Source of the DNA: Norana najaformis
Lineage: Eukaryota; Annelida; Clitellata; Crassiclitellata; Hormogastridae
Assembly (NCBI GenBank): GCA_964023275.1
Contig: OZ029916.1
Span: 30,037,087 to 30,101,086 of the forward strand
Reading direction: 5' to 3'
Length of the DNA: 64,000 nucleotides
Position 1 is the first letter of the stretch, and the number at the start of each line of letters is the position of its first letter. Shown here one piece after another: positions 21,633 to 33,599 of the stretch. The position numbers and the translations under genes were made by a program. The notes beneath the pieces are model-generated. The model was not told where the DNA came from and made no database searches. It worked only from the letters and a program-made list of their open reading frames with translations.

Positions 21633-23497
21633 CACAGCGGTGTAAACCTCTTTAGCCGGTTCCTACTGTATGTACCTGGATGAAAATGGAGGGGGTCTTG
21701 GACAGCAAGCGCCGAAGGTGCGAAGCCCTCAACGACTGTTGGGTCTGGGGGGGGGTTAGTAAGCTCTCCAGCATGTTCCTGGGCGGAACCCGTTTAGCCA
21801 ATGCATTCTTAACTTTAGATTCTTTTTCCATGCTGGCGGCGATTATGCGGGCCCTACGTAGGCCTATGTGTAGGTAAATAAATAGACCTATATATATATC
21901 ACCACCTTCTATATATGACGCCACCTTTAGAAATTGATAATGATTATTAATTGGTGATGGCTGATGATGAATGCTGCTTATGATGAATGGTGATTGTTGA
22001 TTTTGATGATACGCTAGGTCACAAATGGCATTAAGATGATCAGAAAGTCAGAGGTGCCTAAGACCAACGATGCGCGGTTCCTCCACTTTGTGCCGATTAT
22101 AATGCCCCTCTTTTTGGAGAGGAGTGCCATAAGTTTTGGTACAAACTTTATAGTGACGCAGTGAAGGCGCAATTGTGTCGACAACGGAAAGCATTTAGGG
22201 ATATTGGTGGCATCAAAATCCAGAAATGGCTGCCACATATCGAATGTTCAAGAAACAGAATCTACTAAATTCTTCTATATCATGTGCATGTTATCTCTCC
22301 AGTTATCTTCACAGCAGACTGTTGTGTGCACAGGCGACAAAAAATAACTTCCAGAACCCTACCGCCTTTGACCGATGAAACAGCAGGTATTTATAGTTAT
22401 TACAATATACGAGCTATGTTGTCATGCATATTTCTAATTTGTAGGCCATATATCTCTTCACTTGCCACCCTGGGCGCCTTTTACTACATCCGCCGCATTT
22501 TTGTTTTTCATCGTCTAAATACATAAATCGCTTACTGTCTCTGGAACTCTCCGGACGTAAACGTTAGCTCGGCAGAGTCCGTTTGGCCTCTACTTCTCGA
22601 CTATAAGCTCATCTTTTCCTAGACTCGTTTCCTCCGTAGGCTGTTTTTGTGTGTTCTCGGATTTCCCTCTTGACTTTCGACCAGACATACCTTTGAATTT
22701 TACAAGCACAACCACTTTACGTAGCAGCGACCATCGACTGATATTTTGAGCATGATTGCAGTGGCGCCATAGAAGTTTACGGATTACTGTAATGCAAACA
22801 GAACAACCCAAACATCAAACAATTATGATACCTGCATTATGTATTTTACTGATATATAATAATGAAGTCCATACGTGAGTTATGCCTTTCCTCCTTGCTA
22901 CGAATAACGTCATTGCTACGTATATGGTTTCACTTACGTACTTTCTTTCTTATTCTTTTTCTTTCTTACTTTCTTTCTCGGGTACGATTAAATAAATTAT
23001 TAATATTGCAAACTTTCTTTAAACCGCCGCGTTATCAGCTGCTTGGAGTTGAAGGGCTGAAGATAAACGCGATGCTGATTGCTCCTGAGACGAAGGCTGC
23101 CAGTGATGCGCAGACTTCAGACTGCCTGACGTGTAGATTGATTCGGAGTTTGTAGACAGAAACTACGTGTGAAGTTCCAAGTGACGTCCATTGCAACCAG
23201 GGCCGGATTAACCACTCGGCGGATCCCATGCAAACTCTACATGAGATCCATGCTGTTCTGCGAATGGATAAATGGGATGCCGTAGACACGGTCAAAACAA
23301 AGTGTGGTGCGATGGGTCACTGAAACACTAGGCTGCCCTGCTCAACTCAGTAGACAATTATGTACAATTGATAACTTTGATTCTGTAAATTTTGGAGGAT
23401 TATATGGATAATATGAAATTATCTGTCTCAATTTCTTCTTATACTGACAACATATATCTATGGCATGTAATGTAATGCAGTGTAAAACTCTGATATC

Positions 23498-23685
23498 TTA
23501 CACTGCATTACAAGCGCCACAGAAAAGTTGTGTCAGATAACCGTCTGATACACCGGCGCTATAACAATTCAAGTCCGCAAAAATAGGTTGTGGGATCAGT
23601 TTCGGTGGCAGGTTAGAATCCGGTGGAACAGAATAGTTGAAAAGTTCGGTTTTCAGTCTGGAGTGAAACGACCCAGGAGAGATGA
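23498..23685 (-). mobile_element. minus-strand LINE C-terminal scrap, unit 2
   Basis: Duplicate of 18550-18737, identical by eye. Confidence 0.65.
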
Positions 23686-26421
23686 GGGCGGAGGAAAGAC
23701 AATGCATCAGTTACGCTTAAACTTCCTCACACAAATCTGACTATCTTTAATGTATATCGCCCTCCATCCTCCTCTTCATATTCAAGTCCTCCATCGGTCT
23801 TCCTGAAAGAATTTACCACCCTCCTCTCTACTGCCGCCACTACACCTCATGAATTTCTGATTACAGGTGACTTCAATATACATGTCGATAACCCCTCTGA
23901 CACATTTGCTTCTGAATTCCTCACCCTATTGTCCTCAACTAATCTGGTTCAACATGTCAAATTCCCCACCCACATTCACAATCACACACTTGACCTCATT
24001 ATCACGTCATCGTTCTCCACTCTATCACCTGATATATCTTTCTCTTTTGACTCGCCATCTGATCATTACCCCATCTTTACATATCTTAACATTCTTCCGA
24101 CACCACGTCCTGATCCTGTCTTTCATTCTTTTCGTCGCATCAGTTCAATAAATATTGAAGCCTTCACACAAGATATATCCTGTTCTGATCTCGTGTTAAA
24201 TCCACCCTCCTCCCTGAATGACCTTCTCTCTTCATATAACACCACTCTTTCCACTATCCTTGACAAGCATGCTCCTATTATTACCAAATCCCGTTCTCAC
24301 TCTAACAATCCTTGGTTCAATTCCTATCTCCAGGCCTTCAAATCTTTCCGGCGACGCCTTGAGCGTGCCTATAAACGCACCAGGGATCCTCAACTTCTCT
24401 CTGCCCTTAAATCTGCCACAAATAAATACCATCGCCTTCTTACTGCAACTAAACAAAGATTTTACTCCTCACTAGTTCGTTCTCGATCCTCTAGCCCTCG
24501 CCTTCTCTGGAAAACCATTAACCAGCTCCTCCATCGGAACTCATCTAGTCCACTTCCAAATTCTCTTCCGTCTTCTTCAATAGCCGACTCGTTCTGTTCT
24601 TTCTTTTCGAACAAAATTAGTACCCTCCGTCTCTCTCTTCAATCTCTACTTTCCAAAACCTCCAACAATCCAGCTGCTGATGCTCCCTCTTCCACCTATG
24701 ACAGTCCACCTTCCCCACCTCGATCCTCATTTTCTGCTTTTCAACCTACATCAGAGACCGAAATACTAAATCTGCTAAAATCTCTCCCAAACAAACAATG
24801 TGAACTTGACCCTATACCTACCTCCTTATTGAAAGACTGTGCATCTGTCCTTGTTCCAATTATTACCAAAATAGTTAACCTCTCCCTCTCTACTGGAAAT
24901 TTTCCCCTTCTTTTTAAACACTCTCTTGTTACCCCTCTTCTCAAGAAATCATCTCTCGACAAGGAAATCCTTTCTAACTACCGGCCTGTTTCTAACCTGA
25001 CTTTCATCTCCAAATTAACTGAACGGATTGTCCTCTCTCGAATCAATAACTATTTAGCTTCTAACTCACTCATTAACCCACACCAGTCTGGTTTTACTAA
25101 ACGCCACTCAACCGAAACTCTGCTGACATCTCTCTACAACAAGCTTGTTTCTGCCATTTCTCATCAACAGGTTTCTTGCCTCTGTCTCCTCGATATCTCT
25201 GCAGCCTTCGACACCATAGATCACAATATCTTACTCCACCGACTTTCAACCTGGTTTGGTTTTGCTGACACTGCTCTCCTATGGATACAGTCTTATCTCT
25301 CCTCCCGCTCTTTCTCTGTTAAAACTTCGGAAGCCTCTTCTAAGTCATGCCCTCTTACTTGCGGAGTTCCACAAGGCTCCGTTCTTGGACCTCTTCTGTT
25401 TATCCTCTACACTACCCCACTCAGTTCACTCATTAAAGCATCCTCCGTTGACCATCACCTCTATGCTGATGACACCCAACTATTCATCTCTTTCTCTCCA
25501 AATTGTTTCAATGAATCTACAGATCATCTTCTTTGTGTGGTTAAACAAATCTCCTCTTGGATGACATCTAATCTCTTATGCCTGAACCCATCTAAAACTG
25601 AATTCATACTTATAGGCCTACGTGACCAGCTGAAGAAAATTCCTGACTCCTCTATCTCCCTCAGCCTGGACTCTGCCTCCACCCACACCTTTAATACTAA
25701 CTCCTCTGTCCGTAATTTAGGTGTTATTTTCGACCAGAACCTTACTTTTTCTGATCATATCAGCCATCTTTCCCGCTCTTGCTTTATGCATATCCGCGAC
25801 CTTCGCAGAATCCGTCCTATGCTTGACTTCAAAACCGCATCTATCATTGCCACATCCATAGTCCATGCAAAACTTGATTACTGCAATTCACTTTTCCTCA
25901 ATATTGACACAATCCAGATAAATCGCCTACAAGCTATCCAGAATGCTCTCGCACGTGCTGTCACCAAAACCCCCAAATACCATCACATCACCCCTGTTCT
26001 CAAATCACTGCACTGGCTTAAAATACCAGAACGAATAGAGTACAAAGTCTTATCCCTCACCTACAACACACTTCAATCCTCCCAACCCTCCTATCTTCGT
26101 CAATTATTTACTATCCAACCACTCCGTTCAACCCGCTCCTCATCTGTCCTAACACTTCTTCGCCCTCCCGTCACCTCATCCTTAAAATTTGGAAATCGCT
26201 CCATAGCCATAGCTGCCCCACCCCTTTGGAATAAACTCCCGCCAGAATTGCGACAGTTGTCTGGTCAATCATACGAACTCACCAACACTTCACCTCTTTC
26301 AGTTTCTGCGCAGGTCTTTCACTCAAGACTGAAAACACTTCTTTTCCAGAAATCTTATCCTGATTCTTCCTCTTCCTTTTGTCTCTCTTCTCGCTTCAGT
26401 TTCAAACAGCATCCACCGTAG
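23686..26421 (+). CDS. CR1/L2-like LINE ORF2, copy 2
   Basis: Duplicate of the ORF at 18738-21473 with the same protein over the 830 residues I could compare. It has the same truncated endonuclease start, the same Y-A-D-D motif (near 25461) and the same C-terminal domain. Because the whole surrounding block is duplicated, this is not an independent insertion. The tail with four attacg units follows at about 26555-26580. Confidence 0.85.
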   Translation, partial: GRRKDNASVTLKLPHTNLTIFNVYRPPSSSSYSSPPSVFLKEFTTLLSTAATTPHEFLITGDFNIHVDNPSDTFASEFLTLLSSTNLVQHVKFPTHIHNHTLDLIITSSFSTLSPDISFSFDSPSDHYPIFTYLNILPTPRPDPVFHSFRRISSINIEAFTQDISCSDLVLNPPSSLNDLLSSYNTTLSTILDKHAPIITKSRSHSNNPWFNSYLQAFKSFRRRLERAYKRTRDPQLLSALKSATNKYHRLLTATKQRFYSSLVRSRSSSPRLLWKTINQLLHRNSSSPLPNSLPSSSIADSFCSFFSNKISTLRLSLQSLLSKTSNNPAADAPSSTYDSPPSPPRSSFSAFQPTSETEILNLLKSLPNKQCELDPIPTSLLKDCASVLVPIITKIVNLSLSTGNFPLLFKHSLVTPLLKKSSLDKEILSNYRPVSNLTFISKLTERIVLSRINNYLASNSLINPHQSGFTKRHSTETLLTSLYNKLVSAISHQQVSCLCLLDISAAFDTIDHNILLHRLSTWFGFADTALLWIQSYLSSRSFSVKTSEASSKSCPLTCGVPQGSVLGPLLFILYTTPLSSLIKASSVDHHLYADDTQLFISFSPNCFNESTDHLLCVVKQISSWMTSNLLCLNPSKTEFILIGLRDQLKKIPDSSISLSLDSASTHTFNTNSSVRNLGVIFDQNLTFSDHISHLSRSCFMHIRDLRRIRPMLDFKTASIIATSIVHAKLDYCNSLFLNIDTIQINRLQAIQNALARAVTKTPKYHHITPVLKSLHWLKIPERIEYKVLSLTYNTLQSSQPSYLRQLFTIQPLRSTRSSSVLTLLRPPVTSSLKFGNRSIAIAAPPLWNKLPPELRQLSGQSYELTNTSPLSVSAQVFHSRLKTLLFQKSYPDSSSSFCLSSRFSFKQHPP

Positions 26422-26756
26422 CCGTCCGACTGTCTGAGTGCCTGACTCCTGGATCTTGACCCTTTTGCCTATCGATTTTGTTTTGACTGAGCGCCTGTGA
26501 ATAAGCTGGTTCCCGCGACTTAGCTTTCGTTGAGCGCTGTAGAAATTTCGAGATTACGATTACGATTACGATTACGAATGCACAGCGGTGTAAACCTTTT
26601 TAGCCGGTTCCTACTGTATGTACCTGGATGAAAATGGAGGGGGTCTTGGACAGCAAGCGCCGAAGGTGCGAAGCCCTCAACGACTGTTGGGTCTGGGGGG
26701 GGGTTAGTAAGCTCTCCAGCATGTTCCTGGGCGGAACCCGTTTAGCCAATGCATTC

Positions 26757-27219
26757 TGAAGTATTTATAATACAAAACTTGGCACATTCTGGCTAGATGT
26801 GAGTTTTGCTTCTTGCAACATACCACAGTTAACAAATCAGTCTGGAAAATATTCTGCATTGTACGAGACTTGTCCATCGAAAGAGTCAAGAGTCATCATC
26901 GATCGAGGGAAGGATATATCTAAAGCTCTAGACATCGGCTCTAAACATGAATCCCAAGATTGTTGGTCTTGGCCTCAGAGGGTCCGGACATAAACGGTAC
27001 CCACACTTAGCACAAAATCTTCTTAGTCCCATACTCTATCTCTAATTCTCTGTCTCTTTATGTCTGTACCTTAAACTAAAAAATCAAAGAACCTATACGC
27101 ATTTTGATAAACAGCTAGCGTGATATCAGCATAAAGCAGGGCCTGTATACTGACTGAATATGTGTGACTGCAAGAAAAAAAGTATGTAAAAGCGACTGTT
27201 TGCATGGTGGACATGGTGA
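26757..27219. other. unassigned sequence right of the duplication
   Basis: AT-rich, no gene seen. An AT-rich reading frame on each strand near 26704-26993 has no family resemblance. Confidence 0.3.
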
Positions 27220-27221
27220 AC

Positions 27222-27345
27222 CGAACCCTTCTTGTCTGTCGATTTTGTTTTGACTGAGCGCCTGTGAATAAGTTGGTTCCCGCGACTTAGCTTTTCTTTG
27301 GGTGCTGTAGAAATCTCAAGATTACGATTACGATTACGATTTCAT
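27222..27345 (+). mobile_element. LINE 3' end, plus orientation
   Basis: Shows ccttcttgtctgtcgatttt, gactgagcgcctgtgaataa, gttggttcccgcgacttagc and gggtgctgtagaaatctc, then three gattac units. Only about 125 bp of the element remain. Confidence 0.65.
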
Positions 27346-27454
27346 ATTGCGTGTTGGTCATGGAGTATATTCTGATATGAAAGAAATCTAATGACTTGGG
27401 CCATAAAAATAACCAGTATAATGAATTCTATATTAGTTTTGTCACAGCATAAAA

Positions 27455-27530
27455 AATTCTGACTCAGTCGGGGGCCCTTTGTCACTGGGGCCCCATGCAA
27501 TTGCATATTTTGCATGCTGGTTAATCAATT
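27455..27530. repeat. possible hAT-like end
   Basis: cgggggccctttgtcactgg, ggccccatgcaattgcat and gcatgctggttaatc resemble, in inverted order, the agggccggattaaccac stretch inside the duplicated units (about 18251 and 23199). A shared old DNA transposon is possible. I could not define ends. Confidence 0.25.
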
Positions 27531-28429
27531 TCTACGTCCAATTACTGTAACAACTGGCACAAATTTCTAAGAGATTCTGATGACGAACTTGACCAGAACA
27601 TGAAACACTTTAAGAACCATCTAAATTAAACAGAAAAATGACATTCAGTTCAAAAGCGCATCAGACATCCATGTTCGTTGTTTACATGCTTGAGTTTACA
27701 CGCTTGAGTTTACATGCCCGCGGCCATGTTGGCCGTGTGGCTTTTCTATGTGTCATTTTGACAGATTATATCGTCTAGCGTGACATAAGCTCGATAATTC
27801 TCTGCAGTTTCGTTGCTTTCTGTTGCCGAGTCTGCGTGTCGGAATTATTTTTCCTTTCCAACACGGATTTACTGCAAACCGGACGGTTTCTTTGCCTGTT
27901 TTCGTGACCTTGTGTGTCTGGAAGAGTCCACTTACAGAGGGGGACAGGCTTCCAGCTTGATTCCCGAGCCTCGGACCTTCAGACCACCTTAGGAACGGCT
28001 CCGACTGTCAGCCACGAAACGGTTCAACTATCTAACGGCTTAACAACCTACCGGCCGGCGGGCGACGAATACCTGTCCGTCCTGCGTATATCCTTCGGAT
28101 CGGGGAATATCTGAACGCCGCGTCGCTTTCCATCTGCGAGGAACTGTGTGACGGTGAGACAACCGCGTGCCATCGGCGGCGGATCACATCGCCCATCGTC
28201 GTTTCCTCATCGTCGACGCTACGTGCTTCAGGAACTTTGGGACTTCAGAACATGCCATCGCCTTTTAACTCTAGTTGGGAATCTGTTGGTATGGCTTTAA
28301 GTGTCTGCGCGAGCTTGCCATTGGCGACTCATCTAGTTGTCTGAGCTATGTTCACTTACAGGATACTATTCTGTTCTTAATGACACTTAACATCATCAGT
28401 GACTTTTAACATCAAGTCTAGCGCAGTGA
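27531..28429. other. GC-richer unassigned stretch ending in a retroelement tail
   Basis: 27700-28270 is richer in CpG than the surroundings and could be the body of a long retroelement or a promoter. A 66-codon plus-strand frame starts at 27914 but has no recognisable domain. Because the stretch runs directly into the tail at 28430, a retroelement is slightly more likely. Confidence 0.3.
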
Positions 28430-28486
28430 GCGTCACTGATTCTTAGAGAGGCGCTATACAAATTTCTGATTACAATTACAATTGAG
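28430..28486 (+). repeat. ggcgctatacaaa retroelement tail
   Basis: gagaggcgctatacaaattt is followed by gattacaattacaatt. This is the plus-strand form of the tail module seen near 4510, 11650 and 50395. Confidence 0.5.
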
Positions 28487-29740
28487 ATACCACCTTTCTA
28501 GTTGTCATTTGCATGTGTGTTTTAACGAAAGTATGTGATATTAAATTATTTCGGAGAAGCTTCATCTGGAATGTCCGATCCCTCAGGGCCACGAGCCTGG
28601 CTTGGTGATAATCGCTTGTTATTCATGCCTCTCGCTCTAAATAAAGTGGCGGTCCCAGTCACATTTCTTATGAGAGACGGTTCCCTGTGTGAATGGAGCA
28701 TTTGATTCTCGGGCCATTACAAGAGGACGATCCCGGGGCCCATCGCAGTTGGACAGGATGGAGGCCTGCAAAGATGAGGCGGATCCAGAAAGGAGGGTTA
28801 TGCCAACGAGAACACGCGACCGATGCCAAGACCTCATTCCTAACGGGCAAGGTGACTTGAACCCAACTGCAGTCGACAATTTGCTACTTTAGTATATTTA
28901 CTAGACCCGTAGGCATTATCAGGTCAAAAAGGAGTAGAAGTGGGTTTCCAAATTATTGACATCAGCCATCAGAATGGAAGAGAGCGGGCGACTATGAGAC
29001 CTGCGAAATAATATTAATAGTAATATTATATTAATATTATCTGCGTAGACATGGAGGAAAACTGAAAATTCTGAGTGAAAGTTCTGTGCAACGCATCTCC
29101 AGCGCAGCATCGAGAGCTCCGCTCACTGACAGAGGTGCCCTAAGGAGCTATGCATCATTGGGGATGCTATAGCGAAACAGTCCAGCGGAGTCAGTAGGTC
29201 AACTTTAATGGTGCATAGCGTTTACTGTACATACCTCATATTTGGGAAAGTTAAGTGCCAGACACATTTTGTCTGACTCTCTGTCCTTGATATTCATGGA
29301 TGAGGTCCCTTCTAAATTCAAATCATCAAGATAACCTATACGGTGAAGAGACTGAAGACTAGAGACAGCTGAAGATACTAGTAGATAGAATGGGGGTGGT
29401 CTGAGAGGATCTCCTTGTTGATGGAGGCCAGACTGACTGGCGAGAATTCTCATCATACTTAATAAGGACGGAGCGTTGACTACGGACCAAGTGACGGCAC
29501 TGTTCGAGCTCAGGAATCTGCAGGGAAGCAGCTGTCAAGATTCTTTTACGAAAGCAGTTCCGAAAAATATTGCGATTGGTTCACGTGACCACGACGTGGA
29601 AATTTGTTTAAAAAATAAAACTGTCGATATTGTTTTACTGCCGCTTAGCTTCTCAAATCATGTTTTGTCTTAATTACGATTGCATTTTATAAGTACAGTA
29701 TCTTGTAGGTCTTTGTAGGTATGTATGTACATACGAACAC
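28487..29740. other. unassigned intergenic sequence
   Basis: Short open frames only; no supported exon or element. Confidence 0.3.
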
Positions 29741-29800
29741 GCGTCTGTCTGTCTGTGTCTGTCTGTGTGTCTGTCTGTCTGTCTGTCTGACTGTCTGCAT
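29741..29800. repeat. CTGT microsatellite
   Basis: Imperfect gtct/gtgt tetranucleotide run. Confidence 0.85.
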
Positions 29801-31434
29801 AAATTCGCACATATTGGGGCACTTGCGAAAGCGTAGGGACTCTGTTAGTTGTATATCTATCTGGGCAGCCGTTATAAGTTCTGATAAAGATGTCGAGTGA
29901 AGAGTAAAGAGGAAGAGAGAGGAAGCGAATGAAGAGAAGTGGTAAACACTGTGTCAGTTCGTGTTGGGTACAAAGACGATTAGACTTCGCCAGCCACAGG
30001 CGCAACCATTATGCTCTGTCTCCTCATGTGATGCCTCCAGTCCAGCCAGATTTTCATGCATACTATAGACATCAGCTGTCTTTATCACAGCTGCTTAAAT
30101 AGCTCTATGTATATATCTATATGTGTACGTATACAAACATATTAATACAAACGTATGTCTCTTTCTCGTTGCCATTGTATGTTGGACTCTTCATTTATCA
30201 TTGCTGCTGTCATCCTCTGCTTGTAGCTCTGCGTTTTAATCGTCATCTCATGCTCTGACTGCTTCTTTTCTGTCTGTCGAATTCCTTCTTAGCTCCTTGT
30301 TCGTTCTCAGCTGTTCTGCCGACTGACCAGAACCTCCGTCCGTTCAGGTTCCGTCTGATTCTTGCAGATCATCACCTCTGAAACCGATCGAATTATCCGC
30401 CGCCGTCTCAGCAGCCCGAGGCTTGTCCTTCAACACTTTCCCTGCTGCGCCTGGGTCACCGACCTCATCCTTCCCTGCGCCCGGCTTGCTTCTTGCCTCC
30501 TTCTCCTTCCCCCTCTTCCTCTCATCTTTCGTCCTCCCTCCCTCTTCCTTTCATCCTCTTTCCTCCATCCTCCACCTTTCCTTCTTGCCTCCTTTCTTTC
30601 TCTTGCCTCCTTTTTTCTGCTATTTTCTCCTTCTTCTTTCTTTCCTCATTTTCCTCTACCCTCTCCATTTCCTCCACTTTCCTCCTACCTCTTCGTCCTT
30701 CTCTTGCTTTTCCACCAAATCATTTGTGCCCGTCTGTCTAACCGTCTAATTCCGTCCGTCTGGCCTGTCTGTCTGTCTGACTGTCTGTCTGTCTGTGCGT
30801 GCGTCTGTCTGTCAGTCTGACTTTCGCGATCCCTTCTATCCTCGGTGCTGTGGAGTTTCTGAGGAGAGCTTTGTTGTTGTGACGCTGAGGGTGTGGCTGT
30901 GGATGGCGATGAAGCGAGGAAGGAGGAGAGGAGGGCGGCTGATGATGGTGCTAATAACGGTGCTACCTCCTAGCTTTCGTGGATCGGCGGATCAACGGAT
31001 CCCGCAGGATGGACGCCGTTCGTAATGATCTGCTGAAAATACGAACAGGAAACAAGATTAAGTGATAAAAGAACTTTATGCCAGCAGCCGCCCCTTCTCT
31101 GTTCTCTGTTCCATCCTCCTCTCTCCCCACACGGCTGTTGCCGCCGCCGCTGCTGCTAAGAATGGGATTCCTTTACTTGCACCAGCAGCAGCAGCAGCAC
31201 CAGCAGATGCAGGATATTAGAGCCCACAGTGTGCATGGAGAGCAGACAGCTGAGTCTGGATGCGGTGCGTCTGGCATGTGCCCGATGTCTCCTATCACTC
31301 AAGGCGCTCTAATTCCCAGATTAATTTCTCATTACCGCCTGATCCGGTAATTCATCTTGCACCATGCGAGTCTAACCAGTCGTATATGCGAAAGGTAAAA
31401 AACTACACAAGGCGGGAGAACAATGCCTCGAATT
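29801..31434. other. unassigned sequence with pyrimidine-rich block
   Basis: 30480-30720 is almost pure C/T, and 30755-30815 is a GTCT-rich repeat. Their long open frames are low-complexity S/P/F/L artefacts. A CAG run lies at about 31182-31205. No supported gene. Confidence 0.35.
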
Positions 31435-31975
31435 TGGCACCCAATTATTATCTTATCCTATGTTGTATCATATGCTATCATATGCAAAGCTATCCTATTT
31501 TGGCGGTGTCCTATTCTGCCGTATGATACCAATGACAGGATGCTATAGGATAGGACATGAATGTCGTATCGTATATCATATCATATCGTATCATGTATCA
31601 TATCATATATCGTATCATGTTTCATAGTATCATATCGTGTATCATACCATGATATTATGTATCATAATTATTGTGTATCATTTTATGTATCATACCATAT
31701 AATATCATATATCATATTATGTATCTTTATGTATCGTACTATGTATCATATCAAAATATCTTGTATCACATCACATATCATATCATGTTTCATATCATGT
31801 ATCGTATCAGAATAGCATATGATATCATAGAATATCGTATATCATATTATGTAACATATTATGTATCAAATCATATCATACCAATCGTATTACATCATGT
31901 ATAAACTCAAGTATTACATCATAACATATCATAATTTATCATATCACTTATCATATCATGTCATAATCTTGATAC
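31435..31975. repeat. degenerate ATATC satellite, left outer arm
   Basis: More than 500 bp of catatc, atgtat and tatcat units. A shorter counterpart in reverse orientation is at about 33900-34065, so it forms the outer part of the inverted repeat described below. Confidence 0.85.
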
Positions 31976-32325
31976 TTGCATCTAACTAAATTTGGTTTTC
32001 ACCTCACCGATTTCATATCACAGAAAACCATATGATAGGTCTACCATAGTGTAGGCCTATATAATCTTAATGTTATAATATTCAGTCAAAGTCATTTAAT
32101 CATATTATTATGTCTATAGGTATGACGGACGGCTATGATACGATTGAAAAGCAATTCCGTTAATTCAAAGAGCTCCTTTCAATATCTGCACCATGTGCAC
32201 CAATACCTTCGACCTTCAGTGCAGTCTCTGCAAAACAAGCGCTCTTGTGCATTGTAGCTCAGTGCACTCGTCAGTTATTATAGCGCCTTCTCTTGGAAAA
32301 CAATTCACAGACGCTCTCGTTAGAA
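31976..32325. repeat. left arm of a large inverted repeat
   Basis: Shared with the reverse complement of 33600-33960: gatacttg-atct, catatgataggtctacca, aggcctata, aattcaaag, gcaccaat-ccttcgacct, gcattgt and ttggaaaacaattcacag follow in the same order in both. Divergence is substantial, with many substitutions and small indels, but collinearity extends over about 350 bp. Confidence 0.8.
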
Positions 32326-32359
32326 TGAGCCTCGCGGGAATGGGCTTATTTAGCAGATA

Positions 32360-32450
32360 AACTGAGCACAGACAGACAGACACATGCTCAGACAGACCTA
32401 TAGACAGACACACAGACAGACATGTGGACAGACATCGACAGAGAGACACA
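32360..32450. repeat. ACAG-rich repeat
   Basis: Imperfect cagacagacaca tract inside the spacer of the inverted repeat. Confidence 0.75.
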
Positions 32451-32488
32451 GTAACGTGGAATGTGCGGCTAATTCTCACTTATTCTCG

Positions 32489-32564
32489 CTTGTTAAATTG
32501 AGCTTTGCTTGTTAGATTGAGCTTTGCTTGTTAAATTGAGCTTTGCTTGTTAAATTGAGCTTTG
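32489..32564. repeat. 19-bp tandem repeat, four copies
   Basis: Four head-to-tail copies of cttgttaaattgagctttg with one a/g difference in the second copy. Confidence 0.95.
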
Positions 32565-32792
32565 AAGCCTAACCCAAACTCTCACTCTGAGTAAGTAAAA
32601 TGAGAAAACACATACTGCCGAACTAAGAAGAAAGGCAGCTATGGGCAATAAGTTTTAACGTTTTCAATTTCTTGACCTCGCCGCCCGATCTTTCCATAGA
32701 CAGTGAACGGTCACACGTAGGCTAATGTACTCACTTTATAGCGAGTTTGCTAGAGTTTGCGCAAGTGAAGCAGAAATTTGTAAAAAACCTTT

Positions 32793-32872
32793 CTACCCGA
32801 GTGAGGATTTGAACCCAGATCTCTCGGTCGAAAGATCAAGCACGCTAAACGCTTGACCACCGCGCAACCCCC
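32793..32872 (-). repeat. tRNA-like sequence, probably SINE head or tRNA pseudogene
   Basis: On the minus strand gcgcggtggtcaagcgttta resembles an A-box/D-arm and gggttcaaatcc fits the Pol III B-box consensus at the expected distance. The T-stem and anticodon stem do not pair properly, so I do not call a working tRNA. It looks like the tRNA-derived head of another SINE. Confidence 0.5.
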
Positions 32873-32992
32873 TGCTGAACAAAAGTACCTGCAAGTCCTC
32901 TTCATAGACTATTTTGTCAAGTAATACTAAAACGTGGATAGATTTTGAGGACACAGGTTTGCGAGCAAATTGGACTTCTAATTTTTAGATTA

Positions 32993-33185
32993 ATCGTAAT
33001 CGTAATCTCGAGATTTCTACAGCGCTCAACAAAAGCTAAGTCGCGGGAACCAGCTTATTCACAGGCGCTCAGTCAAAACAAAATCGATAGGCAAAAGGGT
33101 TCGGTTCCAGGTCAAGATCCAGGAGTAGGCACTCAGATAGTCGGACGGCTACGGTGGATGATGTTTGAAATTGAGATAAGGGATA
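32993..33185 (-). mobile_element. LINE 3' end, minus orientation
   Basis: Very well preserved: aatcgtaatcgtaatctcga, gatttctacagcgctcaac, aaagctaagtcgcgggaacc, agcttattcacaggcgctca and ttcggttccaggtcaagatc. It is inserted in the spacer of the inverted repeat, so the repeat is older than this copy. Confidence 0.7.
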
Positions 33186-33599
33186 AGGGGAAGAGGAAGA
33201 GAGGGATCTATCAAAACCGTTACCTTGTCTAGTATACGCGACTCTTTTAAAGCATTCAAACACAAAGTACTCTTGAGGTCCAAAGACTCGCGGCGAGAGG
33301 TCCTTTTTGCTGAATGTCTCTGGGGTCAAAAAGACCTCTGGCCCCAGATCTGTGAAAACTGGCCAGTTTTATCAAGTGTATAGACACATACGTCGCCCCT
33401 TGACGCATTAAGGTTATGAGTATTTTTGCACATCCAAATTGAAGGCTCCAGAGATAGGCCCCCTAAAAGGATTTCTGGCCCCATATCGGCGATGGACAGC
33501 CTTAACACTCTGCCCACCATGTTTTCGGTGTTCTTGACACTGCATTCATACATAGAAACATTGATGACGGCAAAAAGGAAAAGTTGCCTTCAAATAGTT
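33186..33599. other. spacer of the inverted repeat, unassigned
   Basis: Two similar blocks occur, gtctctggggtcaaaaagac-ctctggcccc and ctccagagatagg-ccccct-tttctggcccc, hinting at an internal duplication. No supported gene. Confidence 0.35.

Larger units (their letters stand above)
16861..21808. repeat. tandem duplication unit 1 (4,948 bp)
   Basis: This block recurs immediately to the right at 21809-26756 with a constant offset of 4,948 bp. Every open frame in it has an identical partner in the second unit. The only difference I noticed is c at 21650 against t at 26598. It starts at ttaactttag, preceded by gtgtc, and ends at atgcattc. The unit contains about 1.7 kb of unassigned sequence (16861-18520), a minus-strand LINE scrap, a plus-strand LINE with an intact ORF, and about 180 bp of non-LINE tail. 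Confidence 0.95.
21809..26756. repeat. tandem duplication unit 2 (4,948 bp)
   Basis: Second direct copy of 16861-21808. It ends at atgcattc and then continues into tgaagtattt instead of ttaacttt. The join between units reads cattc followed by ttaac, with only tc shared between the outer flanks, so there is no long homology at the breakpoint. Confidence 0.95.

Noticed and set aside
30362..30820. Frames of 80-150 codons rich in S, P, L and F
   Set aside because: Pyrimidine-rich DNA keeps several frames open at once; no splice or domain support.
32793..32872. Functional tRNA gene
   Set aside because: A- and B-box-like parts are present, but the T-stem and anticodon stem do not pair properly, and no acceptor stem closes.
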